Assembly: GCA_020205615.1 (NCBI GenBank)
Contig: CM035166.1
Span: 86,136,862 to 86,200,861, forward strand
Reading direction: 5' to 3'
Origin: Panax quinquefolius
Taxonomy: Eukaryota > Streptophyta > Magnoliopsida > Apiales > Araliaceae
DNA length: 64,000 bases
The position numbers and the translations under genes are program-made. Of the stretch, positions 47,881-58,684 are shown one piece after another. The notes under the pieces were generated by a model. That model was not told the DNA's origin. It did no database searches and worked only from the letters and a program-made list of their open reading frames with translations. Each line of letters starts with the position of its first letter. Position 1 is the first letter of the stretch.

Positions 47881-48141
47881 ATGAAACCTAAGGACACGTG
47901 GAAGAAAGAGAATCAGTTTAACAGAAGGTTAACTAAGGAACCACACAAGTCCAAGTGGAAGATGAATCACCACACACACACATGCACGCATTATAATAGA
48001 TGTTTCATATGCAATAAATATTGTCATAGGGCTACAAAGTGTTATTATAATTCCATACATGTGAGACCCAAGATTAGACAAATTTGGGTCCCCAAAGGCA
48101 CTAACAAAGAAGGACCCATGCAAATATGGGTACCAAAATGA
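47881..48141 (+). pseudogene. gag: Element C gag C-terminus with intact second zinc knuckle
   Basis: Shifted frame downstream of the main gag. CFICNKYCHRATKC fits C-x2-C-x4-H-x4-C, followed by IRQIWVPKGTNKEGP and IWVPK, a conserved SIRE-lineage tail. It connects gag to protease. Confidence 0.85.
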
Positions 48142-48154
48142 AGTTTCAAATGTT

Positions 48155-48474
48155 TTGACAGGAAAAGAGCTCCACGACCTCAACATGGTATACGGGCGGT
48201 GGTTGCTCGAGGCATATGACAGGAACAAAGCTCTACTATCCAACTATGTAGAAAAGAGGGTCCCTCGGTCATCTTTGGAGATCTGGCTCAAAGGCAAGAC
48301 AAGAGGATATGGCTCACTTGGCAATGGTGCAAAGTATCTTTCAACAAAGTAGCTTATGTGGAAGGACTTCAACACAACCTTCTAAGCATCGATTAACTCT
48401 GCGACAAGGGTCACCAAGTAACATTTCTCAATAATCAATGTCAAGTCGAGATTTGAAGACATCGACCATAAAAA
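48155..48474 (+). pseudogene. pol: Element C protease, active site altered
   Basis: The CSRHMTG motif that follows the active-site triad in Copia proteases is recognisable near 48200-48225 in one frame. The preceding codons read T-G-G instead of the expected D-S-G, so the catalytic Asp is absent as read. KGKTRGYGSLGNGAKY and, in another frame, AYVEGLQHNLLSI and KGHQVTFLNNQCQVEI follow. The D-S-G change falls on CTG and CAG-like positions, the words most often altered elsewhere in this window. Confidence 0.75.
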
Positions 48475-48744
48475 GTGGCCAGAACAAGAGAAGGAAATGT
48501 CTACATAGTAGATCTTGGTCAACTAAGCTCCGATGAAACAATATGTTTTTTGGCAAAAGCATCCGAGGAAATAAGCTGGCTATGGCATAGAAGGTTGTCT
48601 CACTTAAACTTCAAAAACATGTCCAAACTGGCATCAAAAGATCTCGTAGCTGGCCTACCCAAGTTCAACTTTGTGAAGGAAAGGCCATGCAACCCTTGCC
48701 AGCTTGGAAAGCAAACCAAAAGCTCATTCAAGAGCAAGACTGCT
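48475..48744 (+). pseudogene. pol: Element C integrase N-terminus (GAG-pre-integrase domain)
   Basis: One open frame: EISWLWHRRLSHLNFKNMSK holds the H..H pair and CNPCQLGKQTKSSF the C-x2-C pair of the zinc domain. It is cut after KTAN by element D; the frame resumes at 60383. Confidence 0.88.
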
Positions 48745-48902
48745 AATTAATGCATAGTAGTTTAAAGTTAACAACTTTCTCTGTGGGATCGATACTTTAC
48801 TTACTCTGTATTACTTGTTGACCCGTGTATACTTGCATCAGTTAGAGCTCTTTTATAAGAACTATAAAAGAGGCAACAAGTTTTTGGCGCCGTTGCCTGG
48901 GA
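48744..48902 (+). repeat. Inverted LTR end plus primer site at left edge of element D
   Basis: 48744-48878 is the reverse complement of 58685-58815 (LTR 3' end), and 48885-48902 (TGGCGCCGTTGCCTGGGA) is a plus-strand Asp-tRNA-type primer site. At 48903 it joins minus-oriented LTR sequence corresponding to ~59111, so ~290 bp of LTR is lost at the join. Confidence 0.8.
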
Positions 48903-50155
48903 TTACCAAATTCCTATGCGCAATTGCAATCCTATTGATTTTAAGCACAACCCTTACTCTAGCTCATACGGCAAAATAGTATATTCCTATCTGTTTCACA
49001 AAATATGCAATCCCCATATTTGCATGCTATCATGATTTCATCCATATTCATATGTTCATTTCCAATTCCATACAAATACTAACATGAAGATTATCAGTCA
49101 TTCATACATACAAACCAACCATGATAGATAATCAATATGATATGCAAAACAAATCTAACATTTAGATGTGCAACCAAACGACATATTAAAATCCGTTAGG
49201 ATCCCATAATGGAGTTTAGTTCATGGCGGAACTAAAAACCATTATGGGATCAAGACTAAACATGATCAATAATCAAGCAAATGAGATTAAGAGAGAAAGA
49301 ACAATCAAACCCAAACGCTGAATAGTAATCAATGATTAACTATGAAAATCCCAAAGAATTCCATTAACAATAATCAAAATCCACAATGGTGAAGAACTCC
49401 AAGAAGAAGAAAATAAGACGTTGTGGCTTCGTTCTCCGTTGGACTCTCTCCCAAGGTGTAAACCCTAATTACTACTATGAAAGTTACGTAATAAAAGTCA
49501 AGTCTCGTTCTCTGACACACATCAGAATCGTTTTATACCACATTACACATCATCAAGTTGAGAAATAAAAATAAAACAAATTACAGCATCAGCATCGCGC
49601 GCGTCCCTAGTGTTTTTGGCTCGCGGACGCGAGACTTACGATGAGTTCGAGACCAAACTAGGCGTCCCTCTGCGTCATCGTCGCTCATACCTCATGGCGT
49701 GAGATGAGTCTCGCGGTCGCGCGTCCCTTGCCTCGCGGGCGCTTGACTTGCAGAAGGTTCCCATGTAAAGCTCTGTACTCGCATGCATGGTCGCGTGAGT
49801 GCCGCCTTTTATCTTGCCAAGCGCATGACTTTGTGTCTGCCATTCACGAGTCGGTTTCACCTTTGCTGCTGCTGCTACTTGCTTTAATCCTCATGCATGC
49901 TTGATTTCCATGCCTCATTGTACCCCCATGCCATGCACATCCTCTCCTTTCAACTAGCCTTCACGCATCCGCTCACTGATACCTCGAATTCCACCAAAAT
50001 GAAGCCGATTCCTGCACTTATTCACCAAAAGGAGTTTTAAGTATATGTAATGCAAAATAACGTGAAATACAACTAAAACAAAATGAAATGTACTCGAGGT
50101 GGGAACAATTCGCATGGATTAATATACAATAAGTGAGTAAAAATATCACTTATCA
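48903..50155 (-). repeat. 3' LTR of element D (left copy, shortened)
   Basis: Matches 59111-60381 in the same orientation and ends in CACTTATCA (complement TGATAAGTG, the LTR start). It has a GC-rich block rich in GCGCG words at 49595-49820. Confidence 0.88.
49200..49251. repeat. 52-bp hairpin in 3' LTR of D
   Basis: GATCCCATAATGG (49200-49212) pairs perfectly with CCATTATGGGATC (49239-49251). Inside, TTTAGTTC pairs with GAACTAAA around the 6-nt loop ATGGCG. 21 of 23 stem positions pair. Confidence 0.85.
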
Positions 50156-50172
50156 AATACTCCCAAACTTGA
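50156..50172 (-). other. Polypurine tract of element D
   Basis: The complement reads AAGTTTGGGAGTATTTG just before the LTR start TGATAAGTG. A similar AAGTTTGGGGGTATTGG lies at 51283-51299. Confidence 0.6.
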
Positions 50173-50803
50173 ACTGTTGCTTGCCCTCAAGCAATGCATA
50201 TGAATGAACACTGAAAATGTAACTACTAAACTATGCAACTACTTTATGATGCAACCTAGTCTCACATAATCTTAGCCATAACAGAATTTCAGCCCAAATT
50301 ACCTCAGTGAACTATCCAGATTCCAGAACATAGTTTCAAACCAAACCATAGACATAACATCATACACTCAGATAATTCATGACTGCTATAGAGATGCTGT
50401 GAGTGTGTGTTGTTCACAGAAACTTGATCCAAGCAAAGATTATATATCCTACACTGCTCCAAATAGAAAATTATAGTCTAAATCAAGATTCATGTATATT
50501 CATGCAACATAGACTGTTTAAACATATCACCGTAAACTAAGGCTCATCAATGGGTTTATTGCTTTATTACTACTCACGAGGGCGATTTTGCACTTTCCCG
50601 CGGTGTTTATTGCTATTTGCTCTTTTCCTTTTTTTTATATGACCGTGCAATGTCTCAATCCATTAGGCACACTGCTACCCTTTAGCGAGCTTTCAACCAA
50701 CGACTCCCAGACCATGAAAGACCTTAGGGCGCTAGGTGTAGAGATAATCCCCTCGAGCGTACTTACTCAAGTAGTCAGGGCCCCGAATTAAGACTAGTCA
50801 CGT

Positions 50804-50840
<37 letters not shown>

Positions 50841-51299
50841 CACAGCATACCCATGTTTCCCAACAATTTGCAACTCAATGACTCTACAATCTACAACACT
50901 TTCCTCATGTTTCTCATTTTAAATCTACATGTTCTATTGAGCAATGCAAGACACACATCTTAGACTTACAAGTGAATATGAACACAATTGTGCAAACCGA
51001 AAGCATATAAACAGCCACATGAATCGCATTGTGTAAAACATTATATCCACGTTGTGTTATGCAACATATTCTGAAATCATTCACAATTCACTATCATCAT
51101 TGGCTTAGGCAAAAATTTCTATTTATACGCAAGAATTTATGTGAGACATTAAACTAAACATACTATCAATGATTAAAAAATAAAAATTTTATGCTAAAAT
51201 TTAACTAACACATATTCATGAAAAATTTTACTAAACATGGTAAAATAAAATGCAACTAAACTACTATGCAAGTACACCAATACCCCCAAACTTAAAATG
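50173..51299. other. Non-coding interval between third ORF and 3' LTR of D
   Basis: AT-rich, with an (AT)n run at 50806-50835. The 67-codon plus frame at 50588-50791 has no recognisable domain. Such a long spacer before the 3' LTR is common in Athila elements. Confidence 0.5.
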
Positions 51300-52518
51300 T
51301 TCAATGTCCTCATTGAATGAAGGTAAAGGGTACGAGAAAAACTCCCCTAATTATCGGCATGACCACCCTCCTCGGGTGGTGAATCTGGTGGTGGATACGG
51401 CACGGCGGTCCCGAACTAGGGCCATTCAAGCATGGTTCGTCTGCTTGCTTGAATGCTTGACCAAAGCCACGGAGATTCCCGGAGCAAAATCCCAAGATTC
51501 TCATATAATGCGTCGACTTTGCGCGCCGACCTTCGGAGGTGTCGATCGCCAAAGACAGGCTGCTTACGGGTGGATGGACCTGATGCATCGGGCTGTGGGG
51601 GCTATTTGGTTGGCTCTGTCTAGGTGAACCGGCTAATGAATCCACGTCCGTGTGGGTGTGGTTCACCACCCGTCCAATCCTGGAGCTTAGCTATTATGGC
51701 TGATGTAATATCATGACTAAACCTGCTGTGTGTCTGTCCAGATCAAGGAACTCCTGCTGCATCTAAAGTAATCTGCTCTTCTTGCATTGCATCTTGGAAT
51801 GCTCGATCATGTTTCCTCGCCAATAACGCTGCATGTTTTGATGAATGAGGTGGCCCACGTCTATGTACTTCCCTTCAATAATACCCCATAGAATGATGGC
51901 TTGCTCCTTCGTGACGACATGCTTGTGAGTGGACAGAATTAGTTTGGCGCAGATAAACAGATGCCATGCTTGTGCGTAGCGATTCAAAGTGGAAGCTGGA
52001 AACGAGAGAGGCTCGGTTGTTCAGACCTTACAGGTCCACTTAGTGCCTGGGATGCACAATTCCGAAATCAGAACATCCAAGTTAGTTGTTAAATGGTCAC
52101 CTTGGACCCAATTGGCCGACCCAGTAGGTGGGGTATCAGTTATTCCATACACTGCTCTAATAGCTGAGGGGCGGAAGTCCACTTGCACCTGTCGAACTAG
52201 CGTTATGCCGTGTTGCTCCATCTCTTTTGCGTTTGCGTAGAATTCCGGAACGACTTCTATGGGGATAGGTACAGGTGTGGCGGTCAGGCTAACCCAGTTC
52301 CTTTCTCGGAGCATGCTCCATAGCTGTCCATCCGTCTTGGTGGGTCTAAAGCCTCGTTCCGTTATAAACGATTTACTCAGAAGGTGATGATAGATATGAT
52401 GAGCCTCCCGGCTTAAGAAGTTTCTTCGTTTCGTGACATCGTCATCGGGATCACTGGATGAGGAATCAGAGGTTGAAGTGATTGTGGTTGCACGGCTTCT
52501 TGTTGGACCCATGACCAA
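51300..52518 (-). pseudogene. Element D third ORF, plant transposon protein type (Athila env-position ORF)
   Basis: The 165-codon open frame from 52518 begins MVMGPTRSRATTITSTSDSS and includes RNWVSLTATPVPIPIEVVPE followed by FYANAKE and VDFRPSAIRAVYGI. This is the signature of the putative plant transposon protein domain found in the third ORF of Athila elements. 51763-51987 continues in another frame (WHLFICAKLILSTHKHVVTK; IIEGKYIDVGHLI), and 51310-51669 is a Pro/Ser-rich tail. It sits between pol and the 3' LTR, the place of the so-called env-like ORF. No signal peptide or membrane segment is visible. Function is not known. Confidence 0.8.
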
Positions 52519-53244
52519 CTGCTATGGAGAGAATGCAAGTGTTTTGCAGCAGATGATACTATCCCCAAACTTGCTTTCACCCAATCCCACAAGATAAACC
52601 CTAGGTTGACTCTAATGAGAATGGTGGTGATATACGTATGTATTGGTAGGGAATGGCCTTTTATTACGGGAGAGTAGACTCCTAATAAAACACGTAAATA
52701 ATAATATCTCTACTGGGCGTAGCGCGCGGCCGCGTGACATGGTATGGTTGATCTAGCGCGGGCGCGCGAGTATGTGAAAACTGGCTGAGGGTTGTGCGGG
52801 AGCAAGGTAACACCCGTTAGGGCATGCACGGCCACGAGCTGCTTTTCCTGAGCTGTAGTTTTGAACTTCCAAGTGGATGTTGTGATGCGTGGAACCCAAA
52901 TCACCTACAACAAGATGAGTGCAACACAGAGTAGGTATCAAGCAACATAAAATGACTCTAACTTCTATTGTACTTAAGAATTGAAAAGAGTTTTAAGATG
53001 AAATTGATGGGTTGCCTCCCATCCAGCGCTAAGTTATAGTCACTTTAGCTTGGTGTCCCGGGGCTCATGTCGACGAGAGAATCATAGTGACATTGTGTCT
53101 TTCCACTTCGTCACCAAAGTAATGCTTCCATTTGTCAGTTTACTTTGAAAAGGTTATACGGGAATTGGTTGTATATTTCAATTGCAAATGCGGAAGAGGC
53201 GGTTTTCTTTGTGAAAGGACGGAAACCAACGTGATTTTGGTTTT
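52519..53244. other. Spacer between integrase and third ORF of D
   Basis: No supported gene. Short GC-rich patch with GCGCGGCCGCG at 52720-52770. Confidence 0.5.
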
Positions 53245-54562
53245 CTAGGGAAGAGTTTTAAATGCGGAATTATAAAGCAACACCCTTTGCCCCGGCTCGA
53301 GCGTTCTATCCATTATCCTACGATCATGCCACCTTTTCACTTTTTCCTTGTATAATTTCGCATTCTCATAAGCACGTAATCTAAACTCATCTAGCTCATT
53401 TATTTGAAGTAGCCTTTTCTCCCTGCGAGATGTTAAGTCGAGGTTGAGCTTAGTATTGCCCAATAAGCCTTATGCTCTAGCTCCATAGGGAGGTGGCGAG
53501 GCTTTACCATACACAATTTGAAAAGGTGACATCCCAGCGGGGGTTTTGTATCTTGATGCGATAGGCCCATACAGCGTCATCTAATTTTAACGACCAATCC
53601 TTACGTGTTGGATTCACAACTTTTTCCAGGATTCTTTTGACTTCTCGGTTTGATACTTCGGCTTTGCCATTTGTTTGTGGGTGATATGTTGTGGCAATGC
53701 GATGTTTCACCCCATACTTAGCTAGTAAGGTGGTGAATTGCCTGTTGCAGAAATGACTGCCTTCGTCACTAATGATAGCCCTTGGAGTTCCGAACCTCAT
53801 AAAAATGCTCTTGTGCAGAAACTTGAGGACTACCTTGGCATCGTTGGTCGGTAAAGCTGCAACCTCCACCCATTTTGAAACGTAATCCACTGCGAGCAAT
53901 ATATAGAGATTGTCGCAAGAAGAAACGAAAGGTCCCATGAAATCAATGCCCCATACATCAAAAATTTCTACTTCTAGGATGGTATTCAATGGCATCTCGT
54001 TTCTTTTAGAGATATTACCCACTCGCTGACATCTGTCACATCGCTGGACGAAACGATAAGCGTCCTTGAAGATAGGTGGCCAGTAAAACCCTGCTTGAAG
54101 GACTCTCGCTGCTGTCCGTTCCCCGCTATAGTGACCTCTATACACTGATGAGTGACACTTGTGCATAATCCCTTCGGTCTCGCTATACGGAATACACCTT
54201 CTTATCACTTGATCCGAACACTGTTTGAACAGGTAAGGCTCATCCCATATATACCATCTGACGTCATGCAGAAATTTCATTTTCTGATATCCCACCAAGT
54301 CAGGAGATACCGTCTTACTTACTAGATAATTTGCGAAGTCTACAAACCATGGCACTTCCCCTTTCACCACAAACAACTGCTCATCTGGAAAGGACTCATT
54401 GATCATAACGTTATCGTGTACTTCTCTTTTCGGATTCTCGAGTCGAGATAAGTGGTTCGCCACTTGGTTTTCAGTTCCCTTTCTGTCCTTGATTTCCAAG
54501 TCAAATTCCTGCAGTAGTAAGATCCATCTAATCAGCCGCGGTTTAGCGTCCTTCTTGGCCAT
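53245..54562 (-). pseudogene. pol: Element D RNase H end and integrase
   Basis: 53504-54562 is open for 352 codons. RNase H ends in [20 protein letters not shown] and [13 protein letters not shown]. Integrase follows: zinc domain H(54150 region)..CDRCQRVGN, core GIDFMGPF (first Asp), ISDEGSHF (second Asp) and [11 protein letters not shown] (Glu), so all three catalytic residues are present. The frame is lost near 53505, and the C-terminal part (LDEFRLRAYENAKLYKEK, RVLLYNS) is read separately at 53245-53463. It is the most intact integrase in the window. Confidence 0.9.
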
Positions 54563-56244
54563 TAAATGTCAAATCGCTGCGTGATCTGTATACACTATCA
54601 CTCTTGTTCCAATCAGATATGCTCAAAATTTATCAAAAGCGTATACCCGCTTGATAACTCTTTTTACGTGGTGGTATAGTTCAATTCTTGCATCCGTTAG
54701 GGTCTTCTTTGGCATAATAAATCACATGAAATATCTTTTCTTTCATTTGGCCCAACCACGACCCCTACTGGCGTAATCTTTGGCGTCACACATCAATTCA
54801 AAGCGGTAAAGTCAATTGGGTGCGATAATTCTTTGGTCTTTGAAATCAGTTTTCCTTTAAGTGTTCAAATGCGGATCTGTGCAAGTGTCATCGAAATTGA
54901 ATTTTGCATCTTTCTCGATAAGTTTGCATAATGGTTTAGTGATTTTGGAGAAATCCTTAATGAACTGCTTGGTAGAACCCTGCATGTCCCGTAAAAGCTG
55001 CGAACTCCTTTTCTTGATGTGGGTGGTGGCGGTGCTCAATAGTCTCGGTTTTGCTCTATCCACCTCAAGTCCGAATCTTTGAAAACTTAGTGTCCCAAAA
55101 TGATTCCTTCTTGTACCATGAAGTGGCATTTTTCCCGATTTAGCACTAAATTTGTTTCAACGCATCTCTTTAACACCATAACTAGATTCTTGAGACATAA
55201 GTCAAATGAATCCTAGAAGGCGAGAAGTCATCCATAAATACTTCAACATTACGTTCCACCGTATGGGAGAATATAGCCATCATACCTCTTTGAAATGTGG
55301 TTTGGAGCATTACACAACCCAAAAGACATTCGATGCGAAAGCAAAAGTGCCGTATGGACATGTGAAAGTAGTCTTTTCACGATCTTACGGAGCTATCATA
55401 ATTTGATTGTAACCCAAATAACCATCCGGAAGTCGATAGTATTCATGCCACCGCTAGTCATCCAACATCGATCGATAAATGGAGCGGAAATGATCTTTCT
55501 GGTAACCTTGTTTAGCTTACGGTAATCCATGCAAACTCTCCACCCACATCCTTTATTAGTGTTGGGATTAGCTCATTATTCTCATTAGTCACAAGCGGTT
55601 ATGCCACCCTTCTTGAACACTTTGTCTTAGACTCACCGTATGCTGTCATGCGAGATTGGATAGATTATTCACGCATCTAGCCATTTTAATACCTCTTTCT
55701 TGACCACATCCTTCATTATTGGATTAAGCCTCCTTTGTTGCTCAACTGTCGGCTTGCTACCATCTTCCATTAGGATCTTGTGCATGCAATCTGAAGGGCG
55801 TGATTCCTTTGATATCTGCAATGGTCCATCAATGGTGATTTGAACTCTGTAAGCACTTTCGGCAGCTTTTTCTTCACGACAAGATGTTAGTGCAGAAGCA
55901 ATAATCACAGGTAATTTGGAATCTGAACTTAAAAATACATACCTGAGATGTTCCGTTAGTGGCTTCAACTCCAATTTGGGAGGTGTCACAAGAGATGGTT
56001 TTAGCTTTATTGAGGTATCTCCAGCTATCGACAATGGCTCTGCAGGGGGTCTAAATCTCCTGAATTGGGGGTTGGTATCCAGATAGTGAACAAATTCGTC
56101 AAATTCTTCATCCTCTGCATCTGAATTCTCATCAGTGATATTCCTCAAAGGTTCATAGTATGCTAAACTCTGTATGTCATCATCTAGAATCCGATTCACC
56201 CAATCAATGAAGAAACAATCCTCCTCATCCGTTGGGAATTTCAT
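54563..56244 (-). pseudogene. pol: Element D reverse transcriptase and RNase H start
   Basis: 55669-56244 (191 codons) carries the pre-RT block PPKLELKPLTEHLRY, SDCMHKILMEDGSKP and RRLNPIMKDVVKKEVLKWLD. The RT core then runs through several frames: GYNQI-type, TTFTCPYGTFAF, and the active site FMDD at 55227-55238. 54857-55129 ends RT with FIKDFSKITKPLC and EKDAKFNFDD. RNase H begins in degenerate sequence at 54563-54850. At least four frame changes interrupt it. Confidence 0.85.
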
Positions 56245-56850
56245 AGCTTTGAATGCATTAAAAATGACCTCTTGATCCTAAACTCGCATCGTGAGTTCCC
56301 CTTTTTGTACATCTATCAAAGCTCTGCCCGTGGCCAAGAATGGTCTTCCCAGTATGATCGGAATATTCTTGTCCTCTTCGAAATCTAGGATGATAAAATC
56401 AGCCGGAAAGATGAACTTATTCACTTTAACCAATACATTTTCAATAATTCCCCGTAGATATGTGAATGAAGGCCGAATTGACTTAGCTTGTAATGATATA
56501 TTCGTTGGTCTTGGGTAGGTAATCCCAGCTGGTTGAATATGGCGGTGGCATCAAATTTATACTTGCTCCCAAATCACATAAACACTTGTTAAACTCCATC
56601 TTCCCAATAGTGCACGGAATTGTGAAGCTACCCAGATCTTTCAGCTTTGGAGGTAATTTACGTTGAAGCACTGCACTGCATTCTTCTGTCAAAGCTACTA
56701 TTTCAAACTCATCTAATCTCCTCTTCCTTGACAGTATACCTTTCATGAACTTTGCGTAGCTTGGCATTTGATCCAATGCTTCGGCAAAAGGTATATTGAT
56801 TTGCGACTTTTGAAGACCTCTAAAAACTTCTTTGAACTATTTGTCATCTT
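56245..56850 (-). pseudogene. pol: Element D aspartic protease
   Basis: 56483-56776: PSYAKFMKGILSRKRRL, ECSAVLQRKLPPKLKD, FTIPCTIG and [11 protein letters not shown], where D-L-G-A is the Athila form of the active site. The frame is lost at 56520, and the rest of the domain is read in another frame to ~56250. Confidence 0.85.
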
Positions 56851-58640
56851 TACGCTTTGCTAACCTTTGCGGATATGGTATTCGAGGGTGCAGTGGTTGT
56901 AGTGGACTCTTAACCTTCTCTTCTGAACCTGCTTTATTCGTTTCGTTTTGCTGAACCTCATAATTTTCCAGATTTTTATCCTCCTCAGTTTCTTTCTCTG
57001 CATCGCATCGGTATGTAGCATATCCTCCTTAGTGGTATCATCATGCGCGCCTTACGACTTATGAGATCTTGTCAAGTCTTTCCCAGATCGCAATGTTATT
57101 GCTTGACACTGCTCCTTCCTGTCTCTTCTAGGATTTGCCTCTGTGTTACTTGGCAAAGCACCTTGGGGCCTATTAGTAAGCATGGTTGCCATTTGCCCCA
57201 TTTGCGTCTCTAAATTCTTGATAGCCACTGCTTGGCTTTTGATCATGACCTCGGTGTTTGCCATATATTTCAACATCATCTCCTCTACTTCTGATTTCTT
57301 CTCTGGATGTGATGCAGCTGGAGTGTGGTGTTGTTGCTGTTGAGTAAATCCCGGTGGAAATGGTGGTTTTGGTATAAAGCTGTGGTTTGTCTTCTTGTTG
57401 TTGTTAAGCTATTGATTTAAATTTGGAAATGATTTTGTTGTTGTCCTTGGTTGTTAGACCAGCTGAAGTTTGGATGATTGCGGTTGTTGGGGTGGTATGT
57501 GTTCTAGAATTGGCCTTGGTCCTTTCTGTAGGAGTTTACATCTTGAAGCGCTTACGGTGATAGCACATTGGTGCATGGAGTGTGACCCGCACAAATCTCA
57601 CAAACAAAAGCAAGCCAATCTTCACTTTACTCTCTGCCTTGACGTCTCTATTTTCTTAGCCATGGGCGCCATTTGTCTTAGATATGGTGTGTAATCGCAA
57701 CCACCTCCAACATACCTGCAACTTTGGGTTGAGACATCCGAGTTGTAGGGTTCTGATAGTCATTCTCGGCCATCGTCTCGATAAGCGTATAGGCCTCATC
57801 ATAGCTTTTTGCCCATAATGCCCCTCCTGTGGTTGCATCTACAATCGGTCTGGACTGCCATCCCAAGCCACTGTAAAATGAATTAATTACCAACCAGTCT
57901 GGTAAACCATGATGTGGGCACTTCCTAAGCATCTCCTTATACCTTTCCCATGCTTCATATAAGGATTCACCACCATTGTTGCTCAAAGCGAGATATGGTA
58001 CATGTCCTCATCTTTGCGGTCTTAGCCATTGGGAAAAACTTGGCTAAAAATTTTTGTGCTAAATCCTCCCGTGTAATCGATCGATCCGGCCAATGAAAGA
58101 ATGTAACTAACTCCTTACTTTATCCCTCAATGAAAATGGGAATATCAAGTAGTCGATCGGTGGTATCTTAGTCACACATTATATATCTGAATGTGTCACA
58201 AATCTTGATGAAGCTTAATAGGTGCTCATTCGGATCATCTCATGACACCCTAAATCATGTCTTGAATTACGCACCATCTGAATAGTGCCCGTTTTTATTT
58301 GAAGGTGTTTCTTTATTATCATGGGATTTGACTATGCTAGATTGTAATTCATTTATGTTGGCATGGAATATTCCCTTAGAGCCGATGCTTTTCTCTTGGA
58401 TCAATCCTTTGTTCTTACGCCATATTGGTTGTAATGCTTTCTAGCTTGCTCTTATGATTTATCCGCACACTCGCTTTCCAACCTTTTAGTTTATATTAGC
58501 TTGTCTTTGGTGTTAACTACGAGTTGGAGGATCGCGTGTGCATAAAATTCTACAAGCACTTGTACTCAAAACAAAACAAATATAGAAATGAGAAATGATA
58601 GAATTGTCTAAGTCATACAATCTGACTTTAAACTAATGAT
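56851..58640 (-). pseudogene. gag: Element D gag
   Basis: 57678-57986 carries the retrotransposon Gag core (GESLYEAWERYKEMLRKCPH; HGLPDWLVINSFYSGL). LAKFFPMAKTAK lies just upstream near 58010-58050 in another frame. 57052-57279 has MMLKYMANTEVMIKSQ and the Athila hallmark NLETQMGQMATMLTNRPQG, then QAITLRSGKDL. Gly/Asn-rich sequence lies between. Several frame changes; no CCHC knuckle seen. Confidence 0.85.
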
Positions 58641-58659
58641 AATTATCTAAATTAACGCC

Positions 58660-58678
58660 TTTCCCGACATTGGCGCCA
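58660..58678 (-). other. Primer-binding site of element D
   Basis: On the minus strand TGGCGCCAATGTCGGGAAA starts six bases after the LTR. The TGGCGCC core matches Asp-tRNA priming usual for Athila; the rest diverges from the copy at 48885. Confidence 0.7.
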
Positions 58679-58684
58679 AAAACT

